Source: Anabaena minutissima FACHB-250
Lineage (GTDB): Bacteria; Cyanobacteriota; Cyanobacteriia; Cyanobacteriales; Nostocaceae
Reading direction: 5' to 3'
Length of the DNA stretch: 55,714 nucleotides
Assembly (NCBI RefSeq): GCF_014697125.1
Contig: NZ_JACJRG010000038.1
Location: forward strand, 1 to 55,714
A program made the translations under genes and the position numbers. Shown one piece after another: positions 1-8,163 of this stretch (its first letter is position 1; every line of letters begins with the position of its first letter). The notes beneath the pieces were generated by a model. It was not told the DNA's origin. It saw nothing but the letters and a program-made list of their open reading frames with translations, and did no database searches.

Positions 1-189
1 GGGACTAGATGGATTAAATCTTACCCTAGCCCGGATAGTCCCACTTTGTTTCCAACTTGATTGCTTATCAGGCGAGTCCTTTTGTCAATAGGGTTTGAGA
101 CGCGCTAACCCTGAATTATGTAGTCTGCTTGAGACTAAATTTATTAGCCTCAAGCACTAATTGAACCTTACCGCAAATGTACCATTAAT

Positions 190-232
190 GCACTTCAGCC
201 TATTGTTAAATCTTAACAGTAGGCTGAAGTGC
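190..232. repeat. 20-bp stem hairpin
   Basis: The arms at 190-209 and 213-232 pair over 20 bases with one mismatch around a 3-base loop. No clear T-run follows on either strand, so it may be a processed or decayed terminator. The core, centred on TTGTTAAATCTTAACAG, resembles the hairpins at 481-512 and 3365-3397 in this locus. Confidence 0.6.
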
Positions 233-292
233 AGTAATAATTGAGCAGTGATAGGCTAACTTTCTTCTGAACGAATCAACCTCTCATACACT
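232..292 (-). pseudogene. Remnant of the 3' end of a second exporter gene
   Basis: This segment matches 3433-3492 almost base for base. Read on the minus strand it encodes VYERLIRSEES then stop at 256, against VYERLISSEES in the intact exporter. The match stops abruptly at 292, before any more of the transporter. It is best read as the leftover of a tandem duplication of the peptide-exporter locus, or the scar of a recombination that removed the second copy. Confidence 0.6.
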
Positions 293-480
293 GTTCTGTT
301 TGGACATCCAAAGCAAGGGAATTTTATTATGTCCTGAATTTTACCAGATTAAGTAAATTTAGTAATGACAAATGTCATTGTTAAGTCATGACATTGATCC
401 GATGTGCGTTTCTATAACCTCAGACTAAATTAATAATATCATCTCAAGCAATGCAGATATGAAACTCAATAATACAATTT

Positions 481-514
481 AGCCCGTTGTTAAATATTCT
501 TATTAATGGGCTTT
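481..514 (+). terminator. Terminator-like hairpin
   Basis: AGCCCGTT (481-488) pairs with AATGGGCT (505-512) with one mismatch, and TTTT follows at the 3' side. It is the sister of the hairpin after the last precursor gene at 3365-3400, which suggests it once closed a precursor transcription unit to its left. Confidence 0.5.
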
Positions 515-583
515 TCATGTATTTCGATCTGAATGGAATTTGATGTATCTCGTTAGTAAATTATCCTCAGAGTAATTAAGACA

Positions 584-679
584 ATGAACAGCAAAAAACT
601 CCAAAAATTCAACCAAGTTACCTAAGTCATTGGTGCTAGTAGTGATAATGAATACAAATATGTGAATGTACTAAGGTAA
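584..679 (+). pseudogene. Possible broken leader-peptide precursor
   Basis: An ATG at 584 follows an upstream segment (about 540-583) that is similar to the segment before the precursor at 3154. The frame reads MNSKKLQKFNQVT, a TAA stop, then in the same frame VIGASSDNEYKYVNVLR and a stop. The position of VIGA matches the double-glycine site of the neighbours. I infer a decayed fifth precursor. The reading frame is short, so chance similarity is possible. Confidence 0.3.
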
Positions 680-708
680 TAGGATTGTGTAAAGACCCTT
701 GCCTCTAC

Positions 709-829
709 GCACAACTTTCACATCGCGCATCTCGGCTCAATAAGTGCATAAAACATATTGACTGTCGTAGTAATGAGTGAGGGAATTCAAACCCAGAAAA
801 GAATACTCAATACCATCCAAGAAAAAATG
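709..829 (+). repeat. Upstream module of precursor gene, copy A
   Basis: About 120 bases ahead of the first precursor are repeated ahead of the precursor at 2690 (2571-2692). The last 58 bases also recur ahead of the precursor at 2928 (2872-2930). Shared stretches include ATCTCGGCTCAATAAGTGCA and TACTCAATACCATCCAAGAA. The reading frames through the copies differ, so conservation is at DNA or RNA level, presumably promoter and leader sequence. Confidence 0.6.
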
Positions 830-985
830 AAAAATAACAAACAAAAATTAACACATCCACAACAGCTAAACTTCAATAAAATGCCACAAGTTCAACCACT
901 CAATTTAGAACAGTTAGATAGCGTAGCTGGTGGTCAATCGTCAGTTAAATTGATGGAATCGTGCGCTAAAGGACGAAGTTTTTGA
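827..985 (+). CDS. Double-glycine leader peptide precursor 1
   Basis: A 52-residue peptide. Residues 1-36 form a leader rich in Lys, Asn and Gln that ends LNLEQLDSVAGG, the pattern recognised by C39-type peptidase exporters. The predicted core is 16 residues, QSSVKLMESCAKGRSF, with a single Cys. I chose the ATG at 827 rather than upstream in-frame starts because the leaders of all four precursors align from this Met. The leader is nearly identical to that of precursor 4 (3154-3321), while the cores are unrelated, as is typical of secreted peptide families. The likely processing enzyme is the exporter at 3457-5619. Whether the peptide is modified, and what it does, cannot be told. Confidence 0.65.
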   Translation: MKNNKQKLTHPQQLNFNKMPQVQPLNLEQLDSVAGGQSSVKLMESCAKGRSF

Positions 986-1097
986 CCTTTCAGAACGCTC
1001 TGTGGCTAAGTACTTATTCAGGCAATAAATGTTTATAAAAGACTGTATTGCTTATATGTTCAATACCTTAACCAAAATAAGAGCCTTGATAATTGGC

Positions 1098-1153
1098 GTT
1101 CCGCCTCCGACACGCTCCGCGTTGGTGTAGCCTCTCGAAGAGAAAACGTAGAG
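1098..1153. repeat. Dispersed palindromic repeat
   Basis: GC-richer stretch containing TCCGACACGCTCCGCG and CTCTCGAAGAG, typical of short dispersed palindromes in Nostocales. It sits directly before the flavoenzyme gene and creates a spurious upstream start at 1154. Confidence 0.45.
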
Positions 1154-1195
1154 ATGGGCTGTAAATGCAAGAGAAAAATAATCGAGGACAAAAAA

Positions 1196-2470
1196 ATGGA
1201 TTTTCCTTTAACGATTAAGCAACAAAAACTGATTGAACTGGTGCGCGAGTTGGGACAGGAAAAATTTGCGCCTCGTGCATTTTGGTACGATCAAACTGCC
1301 TCTTTTCCTTTTGAGAATTATCAAGATTTACGGGAACACGGATTATTAGCACTCACAATTCCTGAACAATACGGTGGATTAGGTGCAGATTTTCCTACTT
1401 ATTGCTTAGTTGCGGCTGAAATCGGACGCTACTGTGGAGCAACTGCCCTTACCTATAATATGCACACTTGTTCGCTACTCTGGATGGGGATTTTAAGTAA
1501 TGATTTGCCTATGCAAGAGTATCAATGGGTACAGCATCAATACTATCGTCAAGAACATTTCCGACGGGTGGTGGAAGAAGGAGCTATTTATGCTCAACCT
1601 ATTTCTGAAGAAGGCGCTGGTGTATCATTAGGAAAAACATATCAAACCAAAGCTCGTAAGGTTGACGGGGGATGGATTATCAATGGCAAAAAAGTCTTTG
1701 CTTCCCTATCAGGAGCAGCAAATTATTATGGTGTAATTTGCACAAAAGTTAAGAAAAATGCAACTTTAAATGATTCACTCTATCTGGCTATTCCTGCAAA
1801 TGCAGAAGGTGTAAAAGTTGTGGGAGATTGGAATCCAGTCGGAATGAGAGCAACGGTTTCCCGCACCCTAATTTTTGATAACATATTTGTTCCAGATAAT
1901 GCACAATTGTTACCTGAAAATTTGTATTTTCAGATGACCAAGATTTGGCCTCATATGTTTTTAACACTTACCCCAACATATGTAGGAATAGCCCAAGCAG
2001 CTTATGATTTTACAGTTAAATACCTCCGAGGTGAAATTGAAGGAATAGCTCCTATTAAACGGCGACAAGATACAACTAAACAATATGCTGTTGCTGAAAT
2101 GTTTATTAAATTAGAACAAATGAAATCTTTATTCTATCGAGCTATTCATGATGCGAAAGCTAATCCCAGCAAAGCTGAAGTGATGCGTGCTTATGCAACT
2201 AACTATACTGTAATGGAATATGCTAATGAATTATGTAGTTTAGCTCTGCGGGTTTGTGGAGGACAAGCTCTGCTCAAATCTTTACCTTTAGAGCGACTTT
2301 ATAGAGACAGTATTTGTGGTTCAGTGATGAGACCTTGGTCTATTGATCGCTGTCTTGAAAAATTAGGTAGAGAAACCTTATACGAAATCGGTGAAACAGA
2401 TGAAGGTACTACATTTATGCCAGATGTATTAGTTACCTCCAACCACTTTCCTGCAAGGGCTATTAACTGA
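1196..2470 (+). CDS. Acyl-CoA dehydrogenase-like flavoenzyme
   Basis: A 424-residue protein with the architecture of acyl-CoA dehydrogenases. The helical N-terminal domain contains TIPEQYGGLGADFPTY, the middle beta domain contains GGWIINGKKVFASLSGAANYY and PVGMRATVSRTLIFDNIFVP, and the C-terminal four-helix domain contains RVCGGQALLKSLPLERLYRD. Such enzymes oxidise acyl thioesters or related substrates with FAD. I chose the ATG at 1196, behind CGAGGA, over 1154, because the extra 14 residues come from a dispersed repeat. It lies between peptide precursors 1 and 2 on the same strand. It may act on a peptide-linked or lipid substrate of this locus, but that rests only on position. The substrate is unknown. 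Confidence 0.75.
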   Translation: MDFPLTIKQQKLIELVRELGQEKFAPRAFWYDQTASFPFENYQDLREHGLLALTIPEQYGGLGADFPTYCLVAAEIGRYCGATALTYNMHTCSLLWMGILSNDLPMQEYQWVQHQYYRQEHFRRVVEEGAIYAQPISEEGAGVSLGKTYQTKARKVDGGWIINGKKVFASLSGAANYYGVICTKVKKNATLNDSLYLAIPANAEGVKVVGDWNPVGMRATVSRTLIFDNIFVPDNAQLLPENLYFQMTKIWPHMFLTLTPTYVGIAQAAYDFTVKYLRGEIEGIAPIKRRQDTTKQYAVAEMFIKLEQMKSLFYRAIHDAKANPSKAEVMRAYATNYTVMEYANELCSLALRVCGGQALLKSLPLERLYRDSICGSVMRPWSIDRCLEKLGRETLYEIGETDEGTTFMPDVLVTSNHFPARAIN

Positions 2471-2570
2471 ATCAAAATGTCTATCTATAGTTTTATAGAT
2501 TATGTCGAAATTATTAGTAATTAAAATGTATTCGCCCTGTTCAAATGGCTAGATTAGCCTCAACGTACTA

Positions 2571-2692
2571 GCACAACTTTCAACATCGCATATCTCGGCT
2601 CAATGAGTGCATAAAACATTTTGACTGACGTATGTAGTGAGTGAGCCAATTAAAACCCAGAACATATACTCAACACCATTCAAGAAAAAATG
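2571..2692 (+). repeat. Upstream module of precursor gene, copy B
   Basis: Second copy of the module at 709-829, placed just before the precursor at 2690. The two align along their full length with small differences. It probably carries the promoter and untranslated leader for precursors 2 and 3. Confidence 0.6.
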
Positions 2693-2881
2693 AAAAAAAA
2701 CAACAATCATAAAGAATCCAGACTCTCTCAATTGAGTCCAGAGTCCAAGCTTCTCTCAGCAGAATTAACGGTAGTAGTAGGAGGAGTGAGAATTGGTGAT
2801 TATGTTACAAAAGATGACTGTAATAATATATCTGCTAATGGTAACGCGATAGCATTTGAATCAATTGTACTGAGTGAGTGA
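2690..2881 (+). CDS. Double-glycine leader peptide precursor 2
   Basis: A 63-residue peptide with a second leader type: MKKNNNHKES, then LSQLSPESKLLSAELTVVVG and a second Gly at the predicted cleavage site. The core of about 31 residues starts VRIGDYVTKDDCNNIS and has one Cys. The leader is almost identical to that of precursor 3 (2928-3098), whose core differs completely after VR. The stop codon lies inside the next copy of the repeated upstream module, so the gene was shaped by tandem duplication. It is probably exported and cut by the C39 exporter encoded convergently at 3457-5619. No known bacteriocin family is recognised. Confidence 0.6.
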   Translation: MKKNNNHKESRLSQLSPESKLLSAELTVVVGGVRIGDYVTKDDCNNISANGNAIAFESIVLSE

Positions 2882-2930
2882 GGCAGTTAAAACCCAGAAC
2901 ATATACTCAATACCATCCAAGAAAAAAATG
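2872..2930 (+). repeat. Upstream module of precursor gene, copy C (short)
   Basis: A 58-base copy of the 3' half of the module at 709-829 and 2571-2692, directly before the ATG at 2928. The promoter-distal half is missing, so precursor 3 is probably read through from precursor 2. Confidence 0.55.
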
Positions 2931-3098
2931 AAAAAAAACAACAATCATAAAGAGCCAATAATACTCTCTCAATTGAGTCCAGAGTCCAAGCTTCTCCCAG
3001 CAGAATTAACATTAGTAGTAGGAGGAGTGAGAAGGGGAGATGGTGGAGGTGATGTAGCAATGGAAGAACTAAGTTTGAGCGGTGAAGAACTACATTAA
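2928..3098 (+). CDS. Double-glycine leader peptide precursor 3
   Basis: A 56-residue peptide with the same leader as precursor 2 (LSQLSPESKLLPAELTLVVG plus Gly) and a 23-residue core, VRRGDGGGDVAMEELS followed by LSGEELH. The core is acidic and glycine-rich and has no Cys, so it cannot form disulfides or lanthionines. The ATG at 2928 is preferred because it aligns the leader with precursor 2. It belongs to a tandem duplication with precursor 2, with the leader conserved and the core diverged. Confidence 0.6.
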   Translation: MKKNNNHKEPIILSQLSPESKLLPAELTLVVGGVRRGDGGGDVAMEELSLSGEELH

Positions 3099-3153
3099 GG
3101 GAGAAGAACGGTGATGTATTTCCTTAGTGAATTATCCTCATAAGATTAACAAA

Positions 3154-3321
3154 ATGAAAAACAACAAACAAAAACTAACACATTCACAACAGCTAAACTT
3201 CAATCAAATGCCACAGATTCAGTCACTCAATTTGGAACAGTTAGATAGCGTATCTGGTGGTGAGGGGATTAGAAACAATAATTGGAGGGATTATAGAGTT
3301 AGTGTAGATTCGATAGAGTGA
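3154..3321 (+). CDS. Double-glycine leader peptide precursor 4
   Basis: A 55-residue peptide whose leader matches precursor 1 and ends LNLEQLDSVSGG. The predicted core is 19 residues, EGIRNNNWRDYRVSVDSIE, charged and with no Cys. The ATG at 3154 aligns with precursor 1. It is followed by a terminator hairpin at 3365-3400 and then by the convergent exporter gene. Conservation of leader but not core between precursors 1 and 4 shows that selection acts on exporter recognition. Confidence 0.65.
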   Translation: MKNNKQKLTHSQQLNFNQMPQIQSLNLEQLDSVSGGEGIRNNNWRDYRVSVDSIE

Positions 3322-3364
3322 GTTTACTTTCTTTCCTTGACATAGCTTATCATCAAGATAATTA

Positions 3365-3400
3365 AGCCCATTGTTCAATCTTCTTACTCAGTGGGCTTTT
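3365..3400 (+). terminator. Terminator after precursor 4
   Basis: AGCCCATTG (3365-3373) pairs with CAGTGGGCT (3389-3397) with one mismatch, followed by a T-run. It probably ends the precursor transcript before the convergent exporter gene. Confidence 0.6.
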
Positions 3401-3456
3401 AACGTATTTATAAGATTTTTGGGATTTTGTTAACAGTAATTATAAGCAGTGATAGG

Positions 3457-5619
3457 CTAACTTTCTTCTGAACTAATCAACCTCTCATACACTCCCCCTT
3501 CCTGCCATAATTCTTCGTGATTACCGCGCTGTACCACCTTACCCGCTTCCAAAACAATAATTTCATCGCAATCTCGAATCGTACTCAAACGGTGCGCTAC
3601 CAAAATACAACTACAGTTGCGTTGATGCAGATTTTCTACAATAATTTGCTCTGTCTGGGTATCTAAAGCAGAAGTCGCCTCATCCATCACTAAAATTGCC
3701 GGATTCTTCACTAAAGCACGGGCAATTTCTAAGCGTTGTCGCTGTCCTCCACTGAAGTTTACACCACCTTCTAGCAGTGGACCATCATACCCTCCCGGAA
3801 TTTGTGCGATCGCTTTGTGAATTGCTGCATCCTCACAAGCTTTGATAAGTTGCTCATCTGACACAGTATCATCCCATAAAGTCAAATTATCCCTGACTGT
3901 ACCCCCAAACAGAAAGATATCTTGTTCCACCAGCGATAGGGAACTCGCTAACACTTCTCGTGGAATCTCGCTTCTGGGAGTCCCATCGAAGAGAATCTCC
4001 CCCTCCCAAGGTTGATAAAGTCCACAGATCAATTTAGCTAGGGTAGATTTGCCCGAACCACTCGCACCTACTAAAGCTACTCTTTGTCCTGGTTGCAAAG
4101 ATAAACTGAAGTTTTCAATCAATGGTGGATCAATATGAGAATAACCAAATGTGACATTCCGTAATTCCACATAGCCTTGCAATTTTGAATGTAAGATTTT
4201 AGATGAGTGATTTCCGATAACTTCTGACTTTTCCACCTCTGGATCAAGAGAATTGCCTAGGACATCATCTAAACGATTCAAATCCCCTTCTAATTCCTGG
4301 AGGGTACTACCGAAATCTACTAAGGTGTTCACCGGCTGCTGAAAACTCAGCATTAAACTTTGAAATGCTACTAACATCCCGATGCTGAGGTTGCCGTCCA
4401 TGACTCTCCAACCTCCAACCACTAAGATGAACATAGAGGTTAAAGAGTTGAGTAAGATTGGCAAAACCCCTAATATTTGGTTGGTAACTGCCAACTCTTG
4501 CTGGGCGTTGATGGCTTTTGCATAATAACCAGACCATCGAGAAAAGAAATCTGACTCTAACGCCGATGCTTTCAATGTTTCTATACTCTGAAGTGCGGCA
4601 ATACTCACTCCATCGGCTTTCCCCCAATCTTGCACCAAGCGCATATTAGCATCTACCCGTTGTCGTGCCACCCACTGCAACGTCAACCCATTGATAGCAG
4701 CAAAACAGATGCCAATTAACGTCAGCAACCAGTCATAAGCGAACATCACTAAGGCATAAAACAATACCATCACTACATCAATGACAGTAGTTGCCAATTG
4801 ACCAGAAAGCACCTGAGCCACTTTATTATTTAAACTGGCGCGATTGCTGATTTCTCCTGCATATCTTTGGGCATAAAATCTGACAGGCAATCTGAGAATA
4901 TGCCATAGGAAGCGAGTAGACGTTGCTGTAGCCAGCTTAATCCTCAGCTTTCGCAAATAACGCAGTCGCAACAGTGTGAGTAACCCTTGAAATACCGTAG
5001 TGAGAATCATCCCTAAAATGAGAGGACGCAACCATTGGGTACGATTTTCCACCAAAACCTGATCTACAAACACCTGACTGAAGACCGGAATCGCTAAACC
5101 AGGCAGTACCAGCAGAAATCCAGCTAAAACACAGTAGAGAATTGCAGCAAATGAACCTTGTAATCGGTCGATTAATCCTGAGATAACATTGGGTTTACGA
5201 CCCCCTGCGGAAAAATCCTCTCCCGGTTCTATTACCAGCACAACCCCGGTAAACCCCTCGTCAAATTCCTCCCAAGAAATTTTGCGGGGGCCAGTAGCCG
5301 GATCATTGAGGAACACCCAATGTTTACTCCATCCTTCCACCACCAGAAAGTGATTGAAATTCCAAAACACAATGTAGGGAGGAAATAATTTTTGGAGTTG
5401 TTCTAGGTGTTCGGCCTTAAAGCCATCGGCTTCCATTCCGTAACGTCTAGCAGCCAGGATCAGATTGGAGGCTTTGCTACCGTCACGAGAAACGCCACAC
5501 TCAATGCGGAGTTCGGCTAAGGGGACAATACGATCATAATAGGCCAGAATAATAGCTAGGGAAGCCGCACCACATTCGACAGCTTCCATTTGAATTACAG
5601 TAGGGGTTCTAACACGCAC
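3457..5619 (-). CDS. C39-peptidase ABC exporter for leader peptides
   Basis: A 720-residue peptidase-containing ABC transporter that would cut double-glycine leaders and export the cores. An N-terminal C39 peptidase domain (about 1-130) keeps the catalytic set: Cys16 in VECGAAS, His90 in NHFLVVEG, Asp106 in LNDPATG. A membrane domain follows (about 150-430), then an ATPase with Walker A VGASGSGKST, signature FSGGQRQRLEIARA and Walker B ILVMDEATSALD. It resembles the NHLP/bacteriocin-type exporters. The start is GTG. It follows the GH116 gene by 24 bases and may share its transcript. It points at the four precursor genes, which are its most likely substrates. No accessory HlyD-type gene is visible here. 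Confidence 0.9.
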   Translation of the reverse strand: MRVRTPTVIQMEAVECGAASLAIILAYYDRIVPLAELRIECGVSRDGSKASNLILAARRYGMEADGFKAEHLEQLQKLFPPYIVFWNFNHFLVVEGWSKHWVFLNDPATGPRKISWEEFDEGFTGVVLVIEPGEDFSAGGRKPNVISGLIDRLQGSFAAILYCVLAGFLLVLPGLAIPVFSQVFVDQVLVENRTQWLRPLILGMILTTVFQGLLTLLRLRYLRKLRIKLATATSTRFLWHILRLPVRFYAQRYAGEISNRASLNNKVAQVLSGQLATTVIDVVMVLFYALVMFAYDWLLTLIGICFAAINGLTLQWVARQRVDANMRLVQDWGKADGVSIAALQSIETLKASALESDFFSRWSGYYAKAINAQQELAVTNQILGVLPILLNSLTSMFILVVGGWRVMDGNLSIGMLVAFQSLMLSFQQPVNTLVDFGSTLQELEGDLNRLDDVLGNSLDPEVEKSEVIGNHSSKILHSKLQGYVELRNVTFGYSHIDPPLIENFSLSLQPGQRVALVGASGSGKSTLAKLICGLYQPWEGEILFDGTPRSEIPREVLASSLSLVEQDIFLFGGTVRDNLTLWDDTVSDEQLIKACEDAAIHKAIAQIPGGYDGPLLEGGVNFSGGQRQRLEIARALVKNPAILVMDEATSALDTQTEQIIVENLHQRNCSCILVAHRLSTIRDCDEIIVLEAGKVVQRGNHEELWQEGGVYERLISSEES

Positions 5620-5643
5620 TTTTAGGCGGTATCATAATTAAGT

Positions 5644-8067
5644 TCAACCTATCGTATCAGAAAACTTCTTGTCTCTGGCAAAGAAATAAATTGCCCAAAT
5701 AGCCATTGCTCGTAAATATGTACTAGCGCGAAAAGTCCCGGCGGGTGTAATGGCTTCCGGTGTACGGAATTGTAACCCATTGCTATAAATTTGCTGCACT
5801 ACGGCTTGGGTTAATCTTAATGCTTCATCTTTCATCCCCATCTGTACGAGAAAGGCTGCTAACCCAAAGTTAATTCCTGTCCAGACTTCTAGGGGATGGG
5901 TAGCTTTGGGGTTTTCTGGTGAACCATCGGGACGGACACCATTGGCAGCACCGAATTGGCCATTGTAGAATTTGAGGAAGCAGGCATCATACACAGTTCT
6001 TAAGGCAGAAATGGCGCGATCGCTTGGTACAATATTTGGTAAATTGAGTAACCCAGCGTAAAATTGTCCACACAATTGATCTGCCATCACTACATCCGAA
6101 CCGCTTTCACTGTCTAGTCGGTAATATTGACCGTTCCAGAGTTTTTCTTGATAGATAGGTAAGGATTTTGCTAACCAAGTCTCATAGGTAGATTTTTGGT
6201 TGAGTAATTCTGGCTGATTTTTGATTAAAATATCGCTAATGGCGATCGCAGCTTCTAACGCTGCCATCCATAAACCACCACAATACGCGCTTACTCCTTG
6301 CAGTCGCCAATCATCAAAAGTTTGATCAGGTGCGCCGGAGTTTTCAGGAATGCCATCCCCATCTAAATCAAAGGTTTTGACATAATCTAGGGTTTGGACA
6401 ATTGCATCCCAACAATCTTTGAGAAACTGAATATCATTTGCACCAGTCAACAGATAATCGCGGTAAACCAGCAAGACAAAATCACAGCCTAAATCCTTCC
6501 ACAAATTACAGTCTTGATAACTGGTGTAGTTGGTTTTCTCCCAAACGTGTTCATTGGGTGCGCCTAAATCATGGGGTGTTGCACCTATAGATTTACGCAC
6601 AGCTAGGGGACTTTCTGCGCCGATAGTATAGTAATAGCCAATCACGCGGGGGGTATCATCACCTTGGGGAATTGCCCGCGCAAAGGCACGCATCACCGCT
6701 TTTTCTAGTTCTGGGAACAGCAATAAAAGCCCGAAAGAACCGTATAATCTGACATCTAAACTTTCATACCAACGGTAATCTAAACACTCTAGTACGGCAA
6801 ACTGACCAATAGGATCGTTTTTTGTGGCTGCACTCCAGAGTGTACCACCACTGGTAAGGTCGTAAAGCTCATTAAATAGAGCCATTTTAAACCAGTTGGG
6901 CAAGTCTTCTCGGTCGAGAATAGGTTGTTGCCAAGCTTGTATTTTTTCCTGCCAAGTTGGATAATGCTCTAAAGCAGTAGTGGCGATCGCCCAAGCATTA
7001 TTCCCATTAGTACCAAAAAAGTCTGTATATCTGCGGTAATAATTCACCCCCGCAGCAAATTCTGTAACTGGGAAATCCCAAGCTAGAACAAAGGGAATTT
7101 CTAGACTTTCTCCTGGTTGGAGAGTGAAACGAACTGCGATCGCTGCCCCGATTTGTTCATTTTCTCCGGCTGGGGTAGTATCTATATAATCAGGTAAAGA
7201 ACCATCCAAACCAAAGCTTTGCCATATCTCATCCCCCTTACCATCGGGATGCCAACGGGTATGATGGAACACTTCTACTTGGGGATGTTTTTTCGTCGCA
7301 ATACACCAACTCCCCTCACCTTCTTGTAGAGGTTCTGTAATACCCTCCCGTCCTAAAAAGCAACCCAACGCTTGGGGACTTTCCACTAAATAATTGTAAT
7401 TACCCTGACTCTCACCCAAACGCGGCTGATACTCGTAAACTGGACTACCATCATCCCGCACCTTCACCTCTGGAGATTTAAGGGCATTAGTAAACCAACC
7501 CGTCATATTCTGCCAAGTGAGCATAATACTGAGAGTGATAGGTGCATTAGTTGGGTTATGAGCCTGCCAAACAAACACCGCCACAGGGTAACTAGTTTCT
7601 TGGTAATTATCCGCCCAGATAGGGGAAAACTGCTCACAGGCTAACTGTGTTTGCAAGACATTTTCATACACAAACCAGCTACGGGGATACAGCGCGTGAT
7701 ATGTACCAGTCTCCTGTGTAGCGGTAGAGGCTGGATACCATTGCACAGATTGCAGACTTCCATCTTCAGGTGCTGTTGTCGCCAAAGCATAAGCTTGGGA
7801 GGATGTGCCATGAGATTCAAATACACTAAATTGACAAGCGGGGAAGTTTTGAAAAACGTGTTCACCGCCGTCAATATGCCAGAGGTTAAAATCTCCCCGC
7901 GAAGAACGCCCGATGCAGCCAGCACCGAAGCCTCCCAAGGGCATCCCATGCCAAGCTCCATCATCAATATTACTAGCGTAGCGAACGGTATAAGGCTTAT
8001 CCCAGCCTAAACCGATAGGACGATTCCAAGTACAAGCAGGAATTTGCGGGGAGAATTGAGTGGTCAT
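5644..8067 (-). CDS. GH116 family glycosidase (GBA2-like)
   Basis: An 807-residue protein of the non-lysosomal glucosylceramidase/beta-glucosidase family GH116. The N-terminal beta domain contains MPLGGFGAGCIGRSSRGDF. The C-terminal alpha/alpha barrel contains FAVLECLDYRWYESLDVRLY, whose Glu in LEC is the likely nucleophile, and GAPDQTFDDWRLQGVSAYCG, which holds the likely acid/base Asp. Family members cleave beta-glucosides or beta-xylosides. No signal peptide is seen, so it is probably cytoplasmic. Its substrate in cyanobacteria is not known to me. It is followed closely by the exporter gene. Confidence 0.85.
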   Translation of the reverse strand: MTTQFSPQIPACTWNRPIGLGWDKPYTVRYASNIDDGAWHGMPLGGFGAGCIGRSSRGDFNLWHIDGGEHVFQNFPACQFSVFESHGTSSQAYALATTAPEDGSLQSVQWYPASTATQETGTYHALYPRSWFVYENVLQTQLACEQFSPIWADNYQETSYPVAVFVWQAHNPTNAPITLSIMLTWQNMTGWFTNALKSPEVKVRDDGSPVYEYQPRLGESQGNYNYLVESPQALGCFLGREGITEPLQEGEGSWCIATKKHPQVEVFHHTRWHPDGKGDEIWQSFGLDGSLPDYIDTTPAGENEQIGAAIAVRFTLQPGESLEIPFVLAWDFPVTEFAAGVNYYRRYTDFFGTNGNNAWAIATTALEHYPTWQEKIQAWQQPILDREDLPNWFKMALFNELYDLTSGGTLWSAATKNDPIGQFAVLECLDYRWYESLDVRLYGSFGLLLLFPELEKAVMRAFARAIPQGDDTPRVIGYYYTIGAESPLAVRKSIGATPHDLGAPNEHVWEKTNYTSYQDCNLWKDLGCDFVLLVYRDYLLTGANDIQFLKDCWDAIVQTLDYVKTFDLDGDGIPENSGAPDQTFDDWRLQGVSAYCGGLWMAALEAAIAISDILIKNQPELLNQKSTYETWLAKSLPIYQEKLWNGQYYRLDSESGSDVVMADQLCGQFYAGLLNLPNIVPSDRAISALRTVYDACFLKFYNGQFGAANGVRPDGSPENPKATHPLEVWTGINFGLAAFLVQMGMKDEALRLTQAVVQQIYSNGLQFRTPEAITPAGTFRASTYLRAMAIWAIYFFARDKKFSDTIG

Positions 8068-8163
8068 TACCTAGTGTCACAGTGCAGTTATGCTAAGGAA
8101 GCTTAACGCGATGTGTCAATTTTCTCAAGTAGAGAAGTTGCACTCCAAAGTCTTTACTCTATT

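Larger units (their letters stand above)
1..583. other. Gene-free left edge with hairpins
   Basis: I see no convincing gene here. The stretch holds a long hairpin (190-232), a 61-base copy of the 3' end of the exporter gene found at 3433-3492 (here at 232-292), and a terminator-like hairpin (481-512). The rest is AT-rich. It reads as the decayed flank of the peptide locus to its right. Confidence 0.6.
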
